Assembly: GCA_052143655.1 (NCBI GenBank)
Contig: JBKQSL010000115.1
Span: forward strand, 1-34,646
Direction: 5' to 3'
DNA: 34,646 nucleotides
From: CAVSUR01 sp052143655
Lineage (GTDB): Bacteria; Actinomycetota; Actinomycetes; Streptosporangiales; Streptosporangiaceae
This document shows positions 9,829 through 17,591 of the stretch, one piece after another. A program made the translations under genes and the position numbers. Every line of letters begins with the position of its first letter. Position 1 is the first letter of the stretch. Below the pieces are notes generated by a model. It saw nothing but the letters and a program-made list of their open reading frames with translations. It ran no database searches and was not told the DNA's origin.

Positions 9829-10851
9829 ATGCCGATCGCGACTCCAGAGGTATATGCGCAGATGCTGGACCGGGCGAAGGAACAGGGCTTCGCCTACCCG
9901 GCGATCAACGTGACCTCGACCCAGACGCTGAATGCCGCGCTGCGCGGTTTCGCCGAGGCCGAGAGCGACGGGATCGTCCAGATCTCCACCGGCGGCGCGG
10001 AATACCTGTCTGGCAGCTCGGTCAAGGACATGGTCACCGGCGCGGTCGCGCTCGCCCATTTCGCTAACACGGTCGCGGCCAAGTACCCGGTGAACATCGC
10101 GCTGCACACCGACCACTGCCCAAAGGACAAGCTGGACGGCTACATGCGGCCGCTGATCGAGGTCTCGGCCGAGCGGGTTGCCCAGGGCGAGGAGCCGCTG
10201 TTCCAGTCGCACATGTGGGACGGCTCAGCCGTGCCGCTGCCTGAGAACCTGCAGATTGCCACGGAACTGCTGGAGAAGTGTGCCGCCGCCCGGATCATCA
10301 TGGAGCTGGAAATCGGCGTGGTCGGCGGCGAAGAGGACGGCGTCGTCGGCGAGATCAACGAGAAGCTCTACAGCACCCCGGCCGACGCGCTCGCGACGGC
10401 GGAGGCACTCGGCCTGGGCGAGCGAGGCCGGTACATCCTGGCCGCCACGTTCGGCAACGTGCACGGCGTCTACAAGCCGGGCCACGTCAAGCTCCGGCCG
10501 CCGGTGCTGAAGGAGATCCAGGACACGATCAGCGCGAAGTATGGCCAGGAGAAGCCGTTCGACCTGGTCTTCCACGGCGGATCCGGGTCAGCCTTGGAGG
10601 AGATCCGGGAGGCCATCTCCTACGGCGTCGTCAAGATGAACGTCGACACCGACACCCAGTACTCCTTCACCCGGCCGGTGGCCGCGCACATGTTCACCCA
10701 CTATGACGGCGTGCTGAAGGTGGACGGCGAGGTCGGCAACAAGAAGCAGTACGACCCGCGGGCCTGGGGCAAGGCCGGCGAGCAGGGCATGGCCGACCGC
10801 GTCACGCAGGCCTGCTCCGACCTGCTGTCGGCCGGCCACCGGATGGGCTGA
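9829..10851 (+). CDS. fba: Class II fructose-bisphosphate aldolase
   Basis: This is a zinc-dependent aldolase that interconverts fructose 1,6-bisphosphate with dihydroxyacetone phosphate and glyceraldehyde 3-phosphate. The 340 residues match the long class IIA type. The metal and catalytic motif HTDHCPKDKLD has D95 as the catalytic acid and H96 as a zinc ligand. Further motifs are LEIGVVGGEEDG, TFGNVHGVYKPG with a zinc histidine, FHGGSGS for phosphate binding, and KMNVDTDTQYSFTRPV. The start is ATG 9829 with AAGGAG seven bases upstream. In the 238-base upstream gap I see a possible -10 (GATACT, about 9765) with a leader of roughly 60 bases. It is followed by a hairpin that probably ends transcription before the convergent aldo/keto reductase gene. 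Confidence 0.97.
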   Translation: MPIATPEVYAQMLDRAKEQGFAYPAINVTSTQTLNAALRGFAEAESDGIVQISTGGAEYLSGSSVKDMVTGAVALAHFANTVAAKYPVNIALHTDHCPKDKLDGYMRPLIEVSAERVAQGEEPLFQSHMWDGSAVPLPENLQIATELLEKCAAARIIMELEIGVVGGEEDGVVGEINEKLYSTPADALATAEALGLGERGRYILAATFGNVHGVYKPGHVKLRPPVLKEIQDTISAKYGQEKPFDLVFHGGSGSALEEIREAISYGVVKMNVDTDTQYSFTRPVAAHMFTHYDGVLKVDGEVGNKKQYDPRAWGKAGEQGMADRVTQACSDLLSAGHRMG

Positions 10852-10860
10852 CCCGCAGGC

Positions 10861-10900
10861 GGCCTGGGCCGGGCAAGGCGAGATCGGCCCGGCCCTGGCC
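10861..10900. terminator. Hairpin between convergent fba and the aldo/keto reductase gene
   Basis: Arms 10861-10873 and 10888-10900 pair over 13 bases with a single mismatch around a 14-base loop. It begins ten bases after the fba stop and no T-tract follows. As a GC-rich stem between convergent genes it is a plausible bidirectional terminator of the U-less type common in actinomycetes. Confidence 0.5.
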
Positions 10901-10993
10901 GCCCGGCGGCCGTTGCCGCCTGCCGCTGGCCCTGCTGTCGGCTGGCCCTGCCGTCGGCTAGAGCACCTCCGGCCCGCGGTCCGCGGGCCGGGC

Positions 10994-11854
10994 CTAGCCG
11001 AGCGCGGACAGGGCCGCGTACTGCTCGTCGGTCAGCTCCACCCCGGCCCCGCCGACGTTCTCCTCCAGGTGCGCCACCGAGCCGGTGCCGGGAATGGGCA
11101 GCATGACCGGGGACCGGCGCAGCAGCCACGCCAGGGCCAGCTGGGCGGGGGTCGCTGCGGCCTGCTTGGCCAGTGCGGACAGCGGCCCGTCCGGCTCGGC
11201 GAGGCTGCCGGTCGCGATGGGGAACCAGGGGATGAAGCCCAGGCCCTCCCGCTCGCAGTAGTCCAGCACGTCCTCGGACTCGCGGTTCACCAGGTTGTAC
11301 AGGTTCTGCACCGAGACGACCGGCGTGCTCAGCCGGGCCTCGGTGATCTCGGCCACGCTGACCTGGGACAGCCCGATGTGCGCGATCTTCCCCTCGGCGC
11401 GCATGTCGGCCAGCGTGCCGAGCTGGTCAGCTGCCGGCACCTCGGGGTCGATGCGGTGCAGCTGATACAGGTCGATCCGGTCCACCCGCAGCCGCCGCAG
11501 GCTCATCTCCACGCACTGGCGCAGGTAGGCAGGCCGGCCGACCGAGTGCCACTGGCCCGGGCCGGTCCGTACCAGGCCGCCCTTGGTCGCGACCGTGATG
11601 CCCTCGTAGGGGTACAGGGCCTGCGCGATCAGCTCCTCGCTGACGAACGGCCCGTAGGAGTCAGCGGTGTCGACGAAATCGATGCCGAGCTCGACCGCGC
11701 GGCGCAGCACGCGGATCGCGGTGTCCCGGTCACGCGGCTCGCCCCAGATGCCTGGGCCGGTGATCCGCATCGCGCCGAAGCCGAGCCGGGTGACCGCGAG
11801 GCCGCCGCCGAGCGCGAACACGCCGCTCGCCGCGGCCGGAAGAGTGTCTGCCAT
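10994..11854 (-). CDS. Aldo/keto reductase
   Basis: An NADPH-dependent oxidoreductase of the AKR superfamily with 286 residues and a TIM barrel. The catalytic residues are visible: D62 and Y67 in DFVDTADSYG, K91 in VATKGG, and H133 in LYQLHRID. The C-terminal cofactor-binding strands include QNLYNLVNRES and PIPGTGSVAHLEENV. The substrate cannot be told from sequence. Start ATG 11854 is preferred because the protein then begins just before the first barrel strand and a -10 box (TAGCTT) ends seven bases upstream. A GGAAGG lies too close to the ATG to act well as a ribosome site. It is divergent from the DUF3151 gene with only 57 bases between them. Confidence 0.9.
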   Translation of the reverse strand: MADTLPAAASGVFALGGGLAVTRLGFGAMRITGPGIWGEPRDRDTAIRVLRRAVELGIDFVDTADSYGPFVSEELIAQALYPYEGITVATKGGLVRTGPGQWHSVGRPAYLRQCVEMSLRRLRVDRIDLYQLHRIDPEVPAADQLGTLADMRAEGKIAHIGLSQVSVAEITEARLSTPVVSVQNLYNLVNRESEDVLDYCEREGLGFIPWFPIATGSLAEPDGPLSALAKQAAATPAQLALAWLLRRSPVMLPIPGTGSVAHLEENVGGAGVELTDEQYAALSALG

Positions 11855-11911
11855 GCCTTCCAAGCTACCGGCGGCGCCGCGGCCGGGACGGCGGCGGGCA
11901 TGATGGCACCC
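11855..11911. promoter_or_regulatory. Compact divergent promoter region, both sides leaderless-type
   Basis: On the minus strand TAGCTT (11867-11862) is seven bases before the reductase ATG. On the plus strand CATGAT (11899-11904) is seven bases before the DUF3151 ATG. Fifty-seven bases must hold both promoters, so their -35 regions overlap. Neither has a recognisable -35 box. Confidence 0.4.
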
Positions 11912-12328
11912 ATGAGCCATCAGAACCTGCTCGGGGGTCCCCCCGACACCTACCTGCCCGAAGACCCGCGGGCGAGCGCTGCGCTCGCGGAGGCGGCCGA
12001 CCCGGCTACCGTGGCCGCCGCCTATCCCGGCTACTGCGCGGCCTGGGCGGCGCTCGCCGAGCGCGCGCTGGCCGCCGGGGATTACGTGACCGGCTACGCC
12101 TACGCCCGGACCGGCTACCACCGGGGGCTGGACCAGCTGCGGCGGGCCGGCTGGCACGGGCACGGGCCGATTCCGTGGGAGCACGAGCCGAACCGCGGAT
12201 TCCTGCGCGCCCTGCACGTCCTCGGCGAGGCCGCGGCCGGGATCGGCGAGGAAGACGAGGCGATCCGCTGCCGGGAGTTCCTGGCCGACTCCAGCCCGGC
12301 TGCGGTGAGGGCACTCGACCACGGCTGA
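11912..12328 (+). CDS. DUF3151 family protein
   Basis: A 138-residue actinobacterial protein of unknown function. It closely follows the Streptomyces family pattern: N-terminal NLLGGPPDTYLPEDP, a helical middle with AYPGYCAAWAALAE, then the hallmark block YAYARTGYHRGLDQLRRAGW followed by GPIPWEHEPNRGFLRALH. It has no signal peptide or membrane segment and looks like a small helical bundle reminiscent of TPRs. ATG 11912 is the start that gives the family N-terminus; longer upstream reading frames overlap the divergent gene. In other actinomycetes DUF3151 genes also sit near fba and purA, so the link may be to central metabolism, but no activity is known to me. Confidence 0.88.
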   Translation: MSHQNLLGGPPDTYLPEDPRASAALAEAADPATVAAAYPGYCAAWAALAERALAAGDYVTGYAYARTGYHRGLDQLRRAGWHGHGPIPWEHEPNRGFLRALHVLGEAAAGIGEEDEAIRCREFLADSSPAAVRALDHG

Positions 12329-12430
12329 CCGCGGCCGTGCCCGGGCCGGCCGGCCGGCGAGCAGCGGGCACCCCCCGCGCGGGCGGAGAGCCGGGCCCGC
12401 GCGGCACCGGCCAGGGCGCTGGCAGTCCGG

Positions 12431-12521
12431 TAGCATCTGACCGCAGGCCTCTGCCGCAGTTGCCGAAGACATGCACAGACGCGGGCAGGGGCTTTCTTCT
12501 GGGACCTGAAGGGAACGGCAG
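12431..12521 (+). promoter_or_regulatory. Candidate purA promoter and leader
   Basis: TAGCAT at 12431-12436 is a reasonable -10 box and would give a leader of about 80 bases. The leader ends in GAAGGGAACGGCAG before the ATG, a normal ribosome site. No -35 consensus is clear. I see no purine riboswitch structure. Confidence 0.3.
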
Positions 12522-13820
12522 ATGCCCGCCATCGTGATCGTGGGCGCCCAGTGGGGCGACGAAGGCAAGGGCAAGGCCACCGACCTGCTCGGCGACCAGG
12601 TCGACTACGTCGTGCGCTACCAGGGCGGCAACAACGCCGGGCACACCGTGGTCATCGGGGACGAGAGCTATGCGCTGCATCTGCTGCCAGCCGGCGTGCT
12701 GTCGGTCAGCGCCGTGCCCGTCATCGGCAACGGCGTGGTGATCGACCCGGCCGTCCTGATCGGCGAGATCGACGGGCTGGCAGCCCGCGGCGTGTCCTGC
12801 GACCGGCTGCTGATCTCCGCCAACGCGCACCTGATCATGCCGCACCACATCGCGCTGGACAAGGTGACCGAGCGCTACCTGGGCAGCGCCCGGATCGGGA
12901 CCACTGGCCGCGGCATCGGGCCCGCCTACAGCGACAAGTCAGCCCGGATGGGCATCCGGATGCAGGACTTGTTCGATCCGGGCATCCTGCGCCAGAAGGT
13001 GGAGCTGGCGCTGCGCGAGAAGAACCAGGTGCTGACCAAGGTGTACAACCGCCGCGGCATCGACGCCGAGGCGGTCTGCGCCGAGTACATGAAGTACGGC
13101 GAGCGGCTCGGCCGGCACGTCGCCGACACCGGGCTGGTGCTCAACGAGGCGCTGGACCAGGGCAAGGTAGTGCTGCTGGAAGGCGCGCAGGCCACGATGC
13201 TGGACGTCGATCACGGCAGCTACCCGTTCGTGACCTCGTCATCGCCCACCACCGGGGGCGCCTGCGCCGGGTCGGGCGTGGGCCCGACCCGGATCACCAC
13301 GGTGATCGGGATACTCAAGGCCTACACGACCAGGGTCGGCGAGGGCCCGTTCCCCACCGAGCTGGCCGACGCCCAGGGCGAGTGGCTGCGCCAGGCGGGC
13401 GGCGAGTTCGGCGTCACCACCGGGCGGCCGCGGCGGACCGGCTGGTTCGACGCGGTGGTCGCCCGCTACTCCACCCGGGTCAACGGGATCACCGACTACT
13501 TCATCACCAAGCTCGACGTCCTGTCCGGCCTGGACAAGATTCCGGTGTGCGTGGGCTATGACATCGCCGGGCAGCGCTGCGACGAGATGCCGATGACACA
13601 GACCGAGTTCCACCACGCGACGCCGGTGTATGAGTACCTGGACGGCTGGCAGGAGGACATCTCGGCGGCCCAGCGCCCGGCCGACCTGCCGCGCGGCGCC
13701 CGCGCCTACCTGGACGCCCTGGCGGAGATGATCGGCGCCCCGGTGACCGCGGTGGGCGTCGGCCCGCGCCGCGACCAGACGCTGCTGCTGCGCCCGATGA
13801 CGGCCAGCGGGTCCAGGTAG
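12522..13820 (+). CDS. purA: Adenylosuccinate synthetase
   Basis: PurA condenses IMP with aspartate using GTP, the first committed step to AMP; PurB, encoded two genes on, completes it. The length, 432 residues, is standard. The protein opens with the phosphate loop and catalytic aspartate in GAQWGDEGKGKATDLL. Next comes the IMP-binding GGNNAGHTVV with catalytic His. Other motifs are TTGRGIGPAYSDK, EGAQATMLDVDHGSYPFVTSS and the Asp-binding loop GVTTGRPRRTGW. Start ATG 12522 has GAAGGGA upstream. The stop is eight bases before purD, so purA and purD are very likely cotranscribed. Confidence 0.98.
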   Translation: MPAIVIVGAQWGDEGKGKATDLLGDQVDYVVRYQGGNNAGHTVVIGDESYALHLLPAGVLSVSAVPVIGNGVVIDPAVLIGEIDGLAARGVSCDRLLISANAHLIMPHHIALDKVTERYLGSARIGTTGRGIGPAYSDKSARMGIRMQDLFDPGILRQKVELALREKNQVLTKVYNRRGIDAEAVCAEYMKYGERLGRHVADTGLVLNEALDQGKVVLLEGAQATMLDVDHGSYPFVTSSSPTTGGACAGSGVGPTRITTVIGILKAYTTRVGEGPFPTELADAQGEWLRQAGGEFGVTTGRPRRTGWFDAVVARYSTRVNGITDYFITKLDVLSGLDKIPVCVGYDIAGQRCDEMPMTQTEFHHATPVYEYLDGWQEDISAAQRPADLPRGARAYLDALAEMIGAPVTAVGVGPRRDQTLLLRPMTASGSR

Positions 13821-13828
13821 GCCGCCCG

Positions 13829-15094
13829 GTGCGCGTCCTGGTCCTCGGCTCCGGCGGCCGCGAGCATGCGCTGACCCGGGCGCTGACCGGGGACACCGAC
13901 GTCACCGACCTGCACGTCGCGCCGGGCAATCCGGGGATCGCCCGGATCGCGCAGACGCACCCGGTCGCCCCGGCCGATCCGGCCAGCGTGACCGCGCTGG
14001 CCGAAAGGACCGGCGCCGACCTCGTGGTCATCGGCCCGGAGGCGCCGCTGGTCGCCGGCGTCGCCGACGCCATCAGGGCGGCGGGGATCAGCTGCTTCGG
14101 GCCGGGCGCGGCGGCGGCGATGATCGAGGGCTCCAAGTCGTTCGCCAAGGACGTCATGACGGCGGCGGGGATCCCGACCGCCGCCGCGCGCACCTGCGAC
14201 ACGCAGGACGCGGTCAGCGCGGCGCTGGCCGAGTTCGGGCCGCCGTACGTGGTCAAGGCGGACGGCCTGGCCGCTGGCAAGGGCGTCGTGGTGACCGCCG
14301 ACCGGCGCGAGGCGCTGGCGCACGCGCGCGACTGCGGCCGGGTGGTCATCGAGGAGTACCTGGACGGGCCCGAGGTATCGGTCTTCGCGCTGGCCGACGG
14401 CGACTGCGCGATCCCGCTGATGCCGGCCCAGGACTACAAGCGCGCGCACGACGGCGACAGCGGGCCGAACACCGGCGGCATGGGCGCCTACGCCCCGCTG
14501 CCCTGGGCGCCCGCGGACCTGGCCGAACAGACGCTGGCCACCGTGGTCATGCCCGCGCTGGCGCAGATGCGCCGGCGCGGCACGCCCTACCTCGGGCTGC
14601 TGTACGCAGGGCTGTGCCTGACCTCCAGGGGCCTGCGCGTGGTGGAGTTCAATGCCCGGTTCGGCGACCCGGAGACCCAGGTCGTGCTGGACCGGCTGGA
14701 GACGCCGCTGGGCGGCCTGCTGCAGGCCGCCGCGGCCAGCGGCGGGCTGGCCGGCGCAGGCCCGCTGGCCTGGGTCGGCGGCGCCGCGGTGACCGTGGTG
14801 ATCGCCGCCGAGGACTACCCCGGCACCCCGGCGGCCGGCGATGAGATCAGCGGCCTGGCCGAGGCGGCCAGCGAGCCAGGGGCGTACGTGCTGCACGCGG
14901 GCACCGCGACCGGGCCGGACGGGAGCCTGGTCTCGGCCGGCGGCCGGGTGCTCAACATCGTGGGAACCGGCGCCGACCTGCAGGCCGCCAGGACGGCGGC
15001 CTACCGGGCGGCGGCCAGGGTGCGGATGCGCGGCGGCTGGTACCGCCGCGACATCGCCGAGCGGCCGGCTCCGGGCACCGGCACGCAACTGTAG
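13829..15094 (+). CDS. purD: Phosphoribosylamine-glycine ligase (GAR synthetase)
   Basis: PurD joins phosphoribosylamine and glycine with ATP in de novo purine synthesis. Its 421 residues include the N-domain GSGGREHALTRAL, the ATP-grasp segment PYVVKADGLAAGKGVVV, EYLDGPEVSVFALAD, the substrate loop QDYKRAHDGDSGPNTGGMGA, and the metal-binding VVEFNARFGDPETQ. The C-domain ends near GGWYRRDIAERP. GTG 13829 is used; GGTAGG at the end of purA may serve as its ribosome site. It is a single-domain enzyme, not the multifunctional form seen in eukaryotes. purB follows after 105 bases. Confidence 0.97.
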   Translation: MRVLVLGSGGREHALTRALTGDTDVTDLHVAPGNPGIARIAQTHPVAPADPASVTALAERTGADLVVIGPEAPLVAGVADAIRAAGISCFGPGAAAAMIEGSKSFAKDVMTAAGIPTAAARTCDTQDAVSAALAEFGPPYVVKADGLAAGKGVVVTADRREALAHARDCGRVVIEEYLDGPEVSVFALADGDCAIPLMPAQDYKRAHDGDSGPNTGGMGAYAPLPWAPADLAEQTLATVVMPALAQMRRRGTPYLGLLYAGLCLTSRGLRVVEFNARFGDPETQVVLDRLETPLGGLLQAAAASGGLAGAGPLAWVGGAAVTVVIAAEDYPGTPAAGDEISGLAEAASEPGAYVLHAGTATGPDGSLVSAGGRVLNIVGTGADLQAARTAAYRAAARVRMRGGWYRRDIAERPAPGTGTQL

Positions 15095-15187
15095 CTGCGA
15101 GCGCGCCCGGTGCCGCCAGGGCACGACGGGCCGTTCCTGTGCCTCGACCGCGCCGGGCCGCCCGGCCCGGGCCGCCGCGCGTTACGG

Positions 15188-15202
15188 CAGGATGGGACCG
15201 TG
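15188..15202 (+). promoter_or_regulatory. -10-like box just before purB
   Basis: CAGGAT (15188-15193) ends six bases before GTG 15200. The 105-base purD-purB gap has no Shine-Dalgarno sequence near the GTG. An internal leaderless promoter would let purB and purC be expressed apart from purA and purD. Confidence 0.35.
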
Positions 15203-16525
15203 ATCGAGCGCTATACCCGGCCCGAGATGGGCAGCGTCTGGAGCGAGGCGCACAAGTACGAGCTGTGGTGCCAGGTGGAGCGGCTGGTGCTCGCCGCGCA
15301 CGCGCGGGCAGGCACTGTGCCGCCCGACTGCGTGCCGCCGGTGCAGGCCGCGCCGCCGCCGACGCCCGCCGCGGTCGCGGCGCTGGAGGCGGTGACCGGC
15401 CACGACGTCATCGCGTTCCTGTCAGCCTGGGCGGACAACACCACCCCGCGCTCGGCGGCCGCGTACGTGCACTACGGCATGACCTCGTCCGACCTGCTCG
15501 ACACCGCGCTCGCGCTGCAGCTGGCGCAGGCGTCCGGCCTGCTCGCCGACGGGCTGGCCGCGCTGTTCGAGGCGCTGCGGGAGCATGCCCTGGAGCATCG
15601 CAGCACGCTGCGGCCGGGCCGCACGCACGGCGTGCACGCCGAGCCGGACGTCTGGGGCCATCGCGTCGCCGACTTCGCGTTCGGTGCCGCCCGCTGCGCG
15701 CAGCGCCTGGCCCGGGCCCGGGCGGCGGTCTGTGTCGGCAAGCTGTCCGGGCCGGTGGGCACCTACTCCAACATCGACCCGGCCATCGAGGAGCAGGTGA
15801 TGACCGAGCTCGGGCTGTCGCCTGCCCCGGTCGCCACCCAGGTGGTGCTGCGCGACGGCATCGCCGAGTGGGTCAGCGTGCTCGCCCTGATCGCCACCGT
15901 GTGCGAGGCCATCGCGCTGGAGGTCCGGCACGGGCAGCGGACCGAGGTGGCCGAGCTGGCCGAGCCGTTCGGCACCGGCCAGAAGGGCAGCTCGGCGATG
16001 CCGCATAAGAAGAACCCGGTCCGGGCGGAGCGGATCTGCGGCCTGGCCAGGGTGGTGCGGGCCCAGGTGGTCCCGGTGATGGAGGGCATCCCGCTGTGGC
16101 ACGAGCGGGACATCTCTCATTCCAGCACTGAGCGGGTGGCGCTGCCGGACGCCGCCATCGCCACCGACTTCCTGCTCGCCGAGACCACGCGGCTGGTCAG
16201 CGGCCTGGTCGTGAACGCCGGCCGGATGCGCGCGAACCTCGATTCAACCGGCGGCCTGATCTACACCTCGGCTGTGCTGCTGGAGCTGGTGGCCGCCGGG
16301 ATGTCCCGGGAGGACGCCTACGCGCTGGTCCAGGCCGCTGCGATGGACACCTGGCAGGGCGGCACGCCGTTCCGGCAGACGCTGCGGGCGCGCGCCGCCG
16401 AGCGCGGCCAGCCGCTGGACGAGGCCCGGCTGGCCGAGGCCTGCCGGCCGGAGCGGTACGTCGCCCGGCTCGGCCCGGTCTTCGACCGGCTGGAGCAGCT
16501 GAAGCTGCCGGGCCGCCCGGCATGA
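15200..16525 (+). CDS. purB: Adenylosuccinate lyase
   Basis: PurB removes fumarate from SAICAR and from adenylosuccinate, so it acts in both the common purine pathway and the AMP branch. GTG 15200 gives a 441-residue protein beginning IERYTRPEMGSVWSEAHKYE, the normal family N-terminus. Motifs are HYGMTSSDLLDTA, the catalytic RTHGVHAEP with its general acid histidine, and the superfamily signature GSSAMPHKKNPVRAE carrying the mobile serine loop. The C-terminal domain includes HERDISHSSTERV and LVQAAAMDTW. Longer frames upstream are Pro/Arg-rich and not family-like. The stop overlaps the purC start by four bases (ATGA). Confidence 0.97.
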   Translation: MIERYTRPEMGSVWSEAHKYELWCQVERLVLAAHARAGTVPPDCVPPVQAAPPPTPAAVAALEAVTGHDVIAFLSAWADNTTPRSAAAYVHYGMTSSDLLDTALALQLAQASGLLADGLAALFEALREHALEHRSTLRPGRTHGVHAEPDVWGHRVADFAFGAARCAQRLARARAAVCVGKLSGPVGTYSNIDPAIEEQVMTELGLSPAPVATQVVLRDGIAEWVSVLALIATVCEAIALEVRHGQRTEVAELAEPFGTGQKGSSAMPHKKNPVRAERICGLARVVRAQVVPVMEGIPLWHERDISHSSTERVALPDAAIATDFLLAETTRLVSGLVVNAGRMRANLDSTGGLIYTSAVLLELVAAGMSREDAYALVQAAAMDTWQGGTPFRQTLRARAAERGQPLDEARLAEACRPERYVARLGPVFDRLEQLKLPGRPA

Positions 16526-17361
16526 GGCACCTGTACTCCGGCAAGGTCCGGGAGCTGTACGAGACCGACGACGGCGTGCTGCTGCTCGTGGCCAGCGACC
16601 GGATCTCGGCGTTCGACTACGTGCTGCCCACGCCGATCCCCGACAAGGGCGCGATACTCACCCGGCTGTCGCTGTGGTGGTTCGAGCGGCTGGCCGACCT
16701 GGTACCCAGTCACCTGCTGGACGCCGAGGTTCCGGCGCAGTTCGCCGGCCGGGCCATGGCCTGCCGGCGGCTGGACATGGTGCCGATCGAGTGCGTGGCG
16801 CGCGGTTACCTGACCGGGTCGGGCCTGGCCGGGTACCGCCGGGACGGGTCGGTCTGCGGGATCGCCCTGCCGGCCGGACTCACCGACGGCTCCCGGCTGC
16901 CGGAGCCCATCTTCACCCCGGCGAGCAAGGCGCCGCGCGGCCAGCACGACGAGAACATCACGGCGGCCGCCGCGGCCGCCCTCGTCGGCACGGGCACCGC
17001 GGCCGAGCTGGAGCGGATCACGCTGGCGGTGTATGAGCGGGGCGCGCAGCTGGCTGCGGCCCGCGGCATCATCGTTGCCGACACGAAGATCGAGGTGGGC
17101 TTCGATTCCGAGGGGACGCTGCGACTCGCCGACGAGGTGCTGACCCCGGATTCCTCCCGGTTCTGGCCCGCGGACGAATGGCTGCCCGGTCACAGTCAGC
17201 CGTCATTCGACAAGCAGTTCGTGCGGGACTGGCTGACCTCGCCTGATGCCGGCTGGGACCGCACTGGCCCGCCGCCTCCGCTGCCGCCCGAGGTGGTGGA
17301 GCGGACCAGGGATCGCTACGTCGAGGCCTATCAGCGCATCACCGGCCTGACCTGGCAGTAG
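16522..17361 (+). CDS. purC: SAICAR synthetase (phosphoribosylaminoimidazole-succinocarboxamide synthase)
   Basis: PurC adds aspartate to CAIR using ATP, giving the substrate of PurB, with which it overlaps by four bases. Its 279 residues start at MRHLYSGKVRELYETDDG, the ATP-binding glycine loop. It therefore lacks the 10-20 residue N-terminal extension many actinobacterial PurC proteins have. Other motifs are LLVASDRISAFDYVLPTPIP, ECVARGYLTGSGLAGYR for the substrate, FTPASKAPRGQHDENI and IVADTKIEVGF with LADEVLTPDSSRFW. An upstream start is unlikely, because ATG 16522 is ideally placed for coupling to purB. It is the last gene of the purine block. Confidence 0.97.
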   Translation: MRHLYSGKVRELYETDDGVLLLVASDRISAFDYVLPTPIPDKGAILTRLSLWWFERLADLVPSHLLDAEVPAQFAGRAMACRRLDMVPIECVARGYLTGSGLAGYRRDGSVCGIALPAGLTDGSRLPEPIFTPASKAPRGQHDENITAAAAAALVGTGTAAELERITLAVYERGAQLAAARGIIVADTKIEVGFDSEGTLRLADEVLTPDSSRFWPADEWLPGHSQPSFDKQFVRDWLTSPDAGWDRTGPPPPLPPEVVERTRDRYVEAYQRITGLTWQ

Positions 17362-17383
17362 TTGGGTAACACTCCGAGGGTAG

Positions 17384-17419
17384 TTGCTTAGTGTTCTAGA
17401 TCGGTTACCTTACGTAAGG
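17384..17419 (+). promoter_or_regulatory. Promoter-like AT-rich stretch and 12-bp palindrome upstream of murA
   Basis: TTGCTT (17384-17389), a 16-base spacer and TACCTT (17406-17411) resemble a vegetative promoter. The exact palindrome CCTTACGTAAGG (17408-17419) overlaps the -10 end. The surrounding 60 bases are markedly AT-rich for this genome. A repressor site over the murA promoter is inference. Confidence 0.4.
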
Positions 17420-17591
17420 CATCGGTCATGGTCCGGAGGGCACGGGAACGGTGGAATACTGGACGTCGCACGAAGCAGGGCACTCCCCGGCGGGGACGCT
17501 GCCCGATGGCTGGCCGTCGGCCATGCCAGCCGTCCCGGCGCCCAGCCGCGACGGCTACGCCCCGCAGAAGATGGACAGGAGCCCCAGCCAC

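Noticed and set aside
17451..17591. N-terminally extended MurA from GTG 17451
   Set aside because: The 47 extra residues are Pro/Ser/Gly-rich and unlike the family, and ATG 17592 with AGGAG gives the normal N-terminus.
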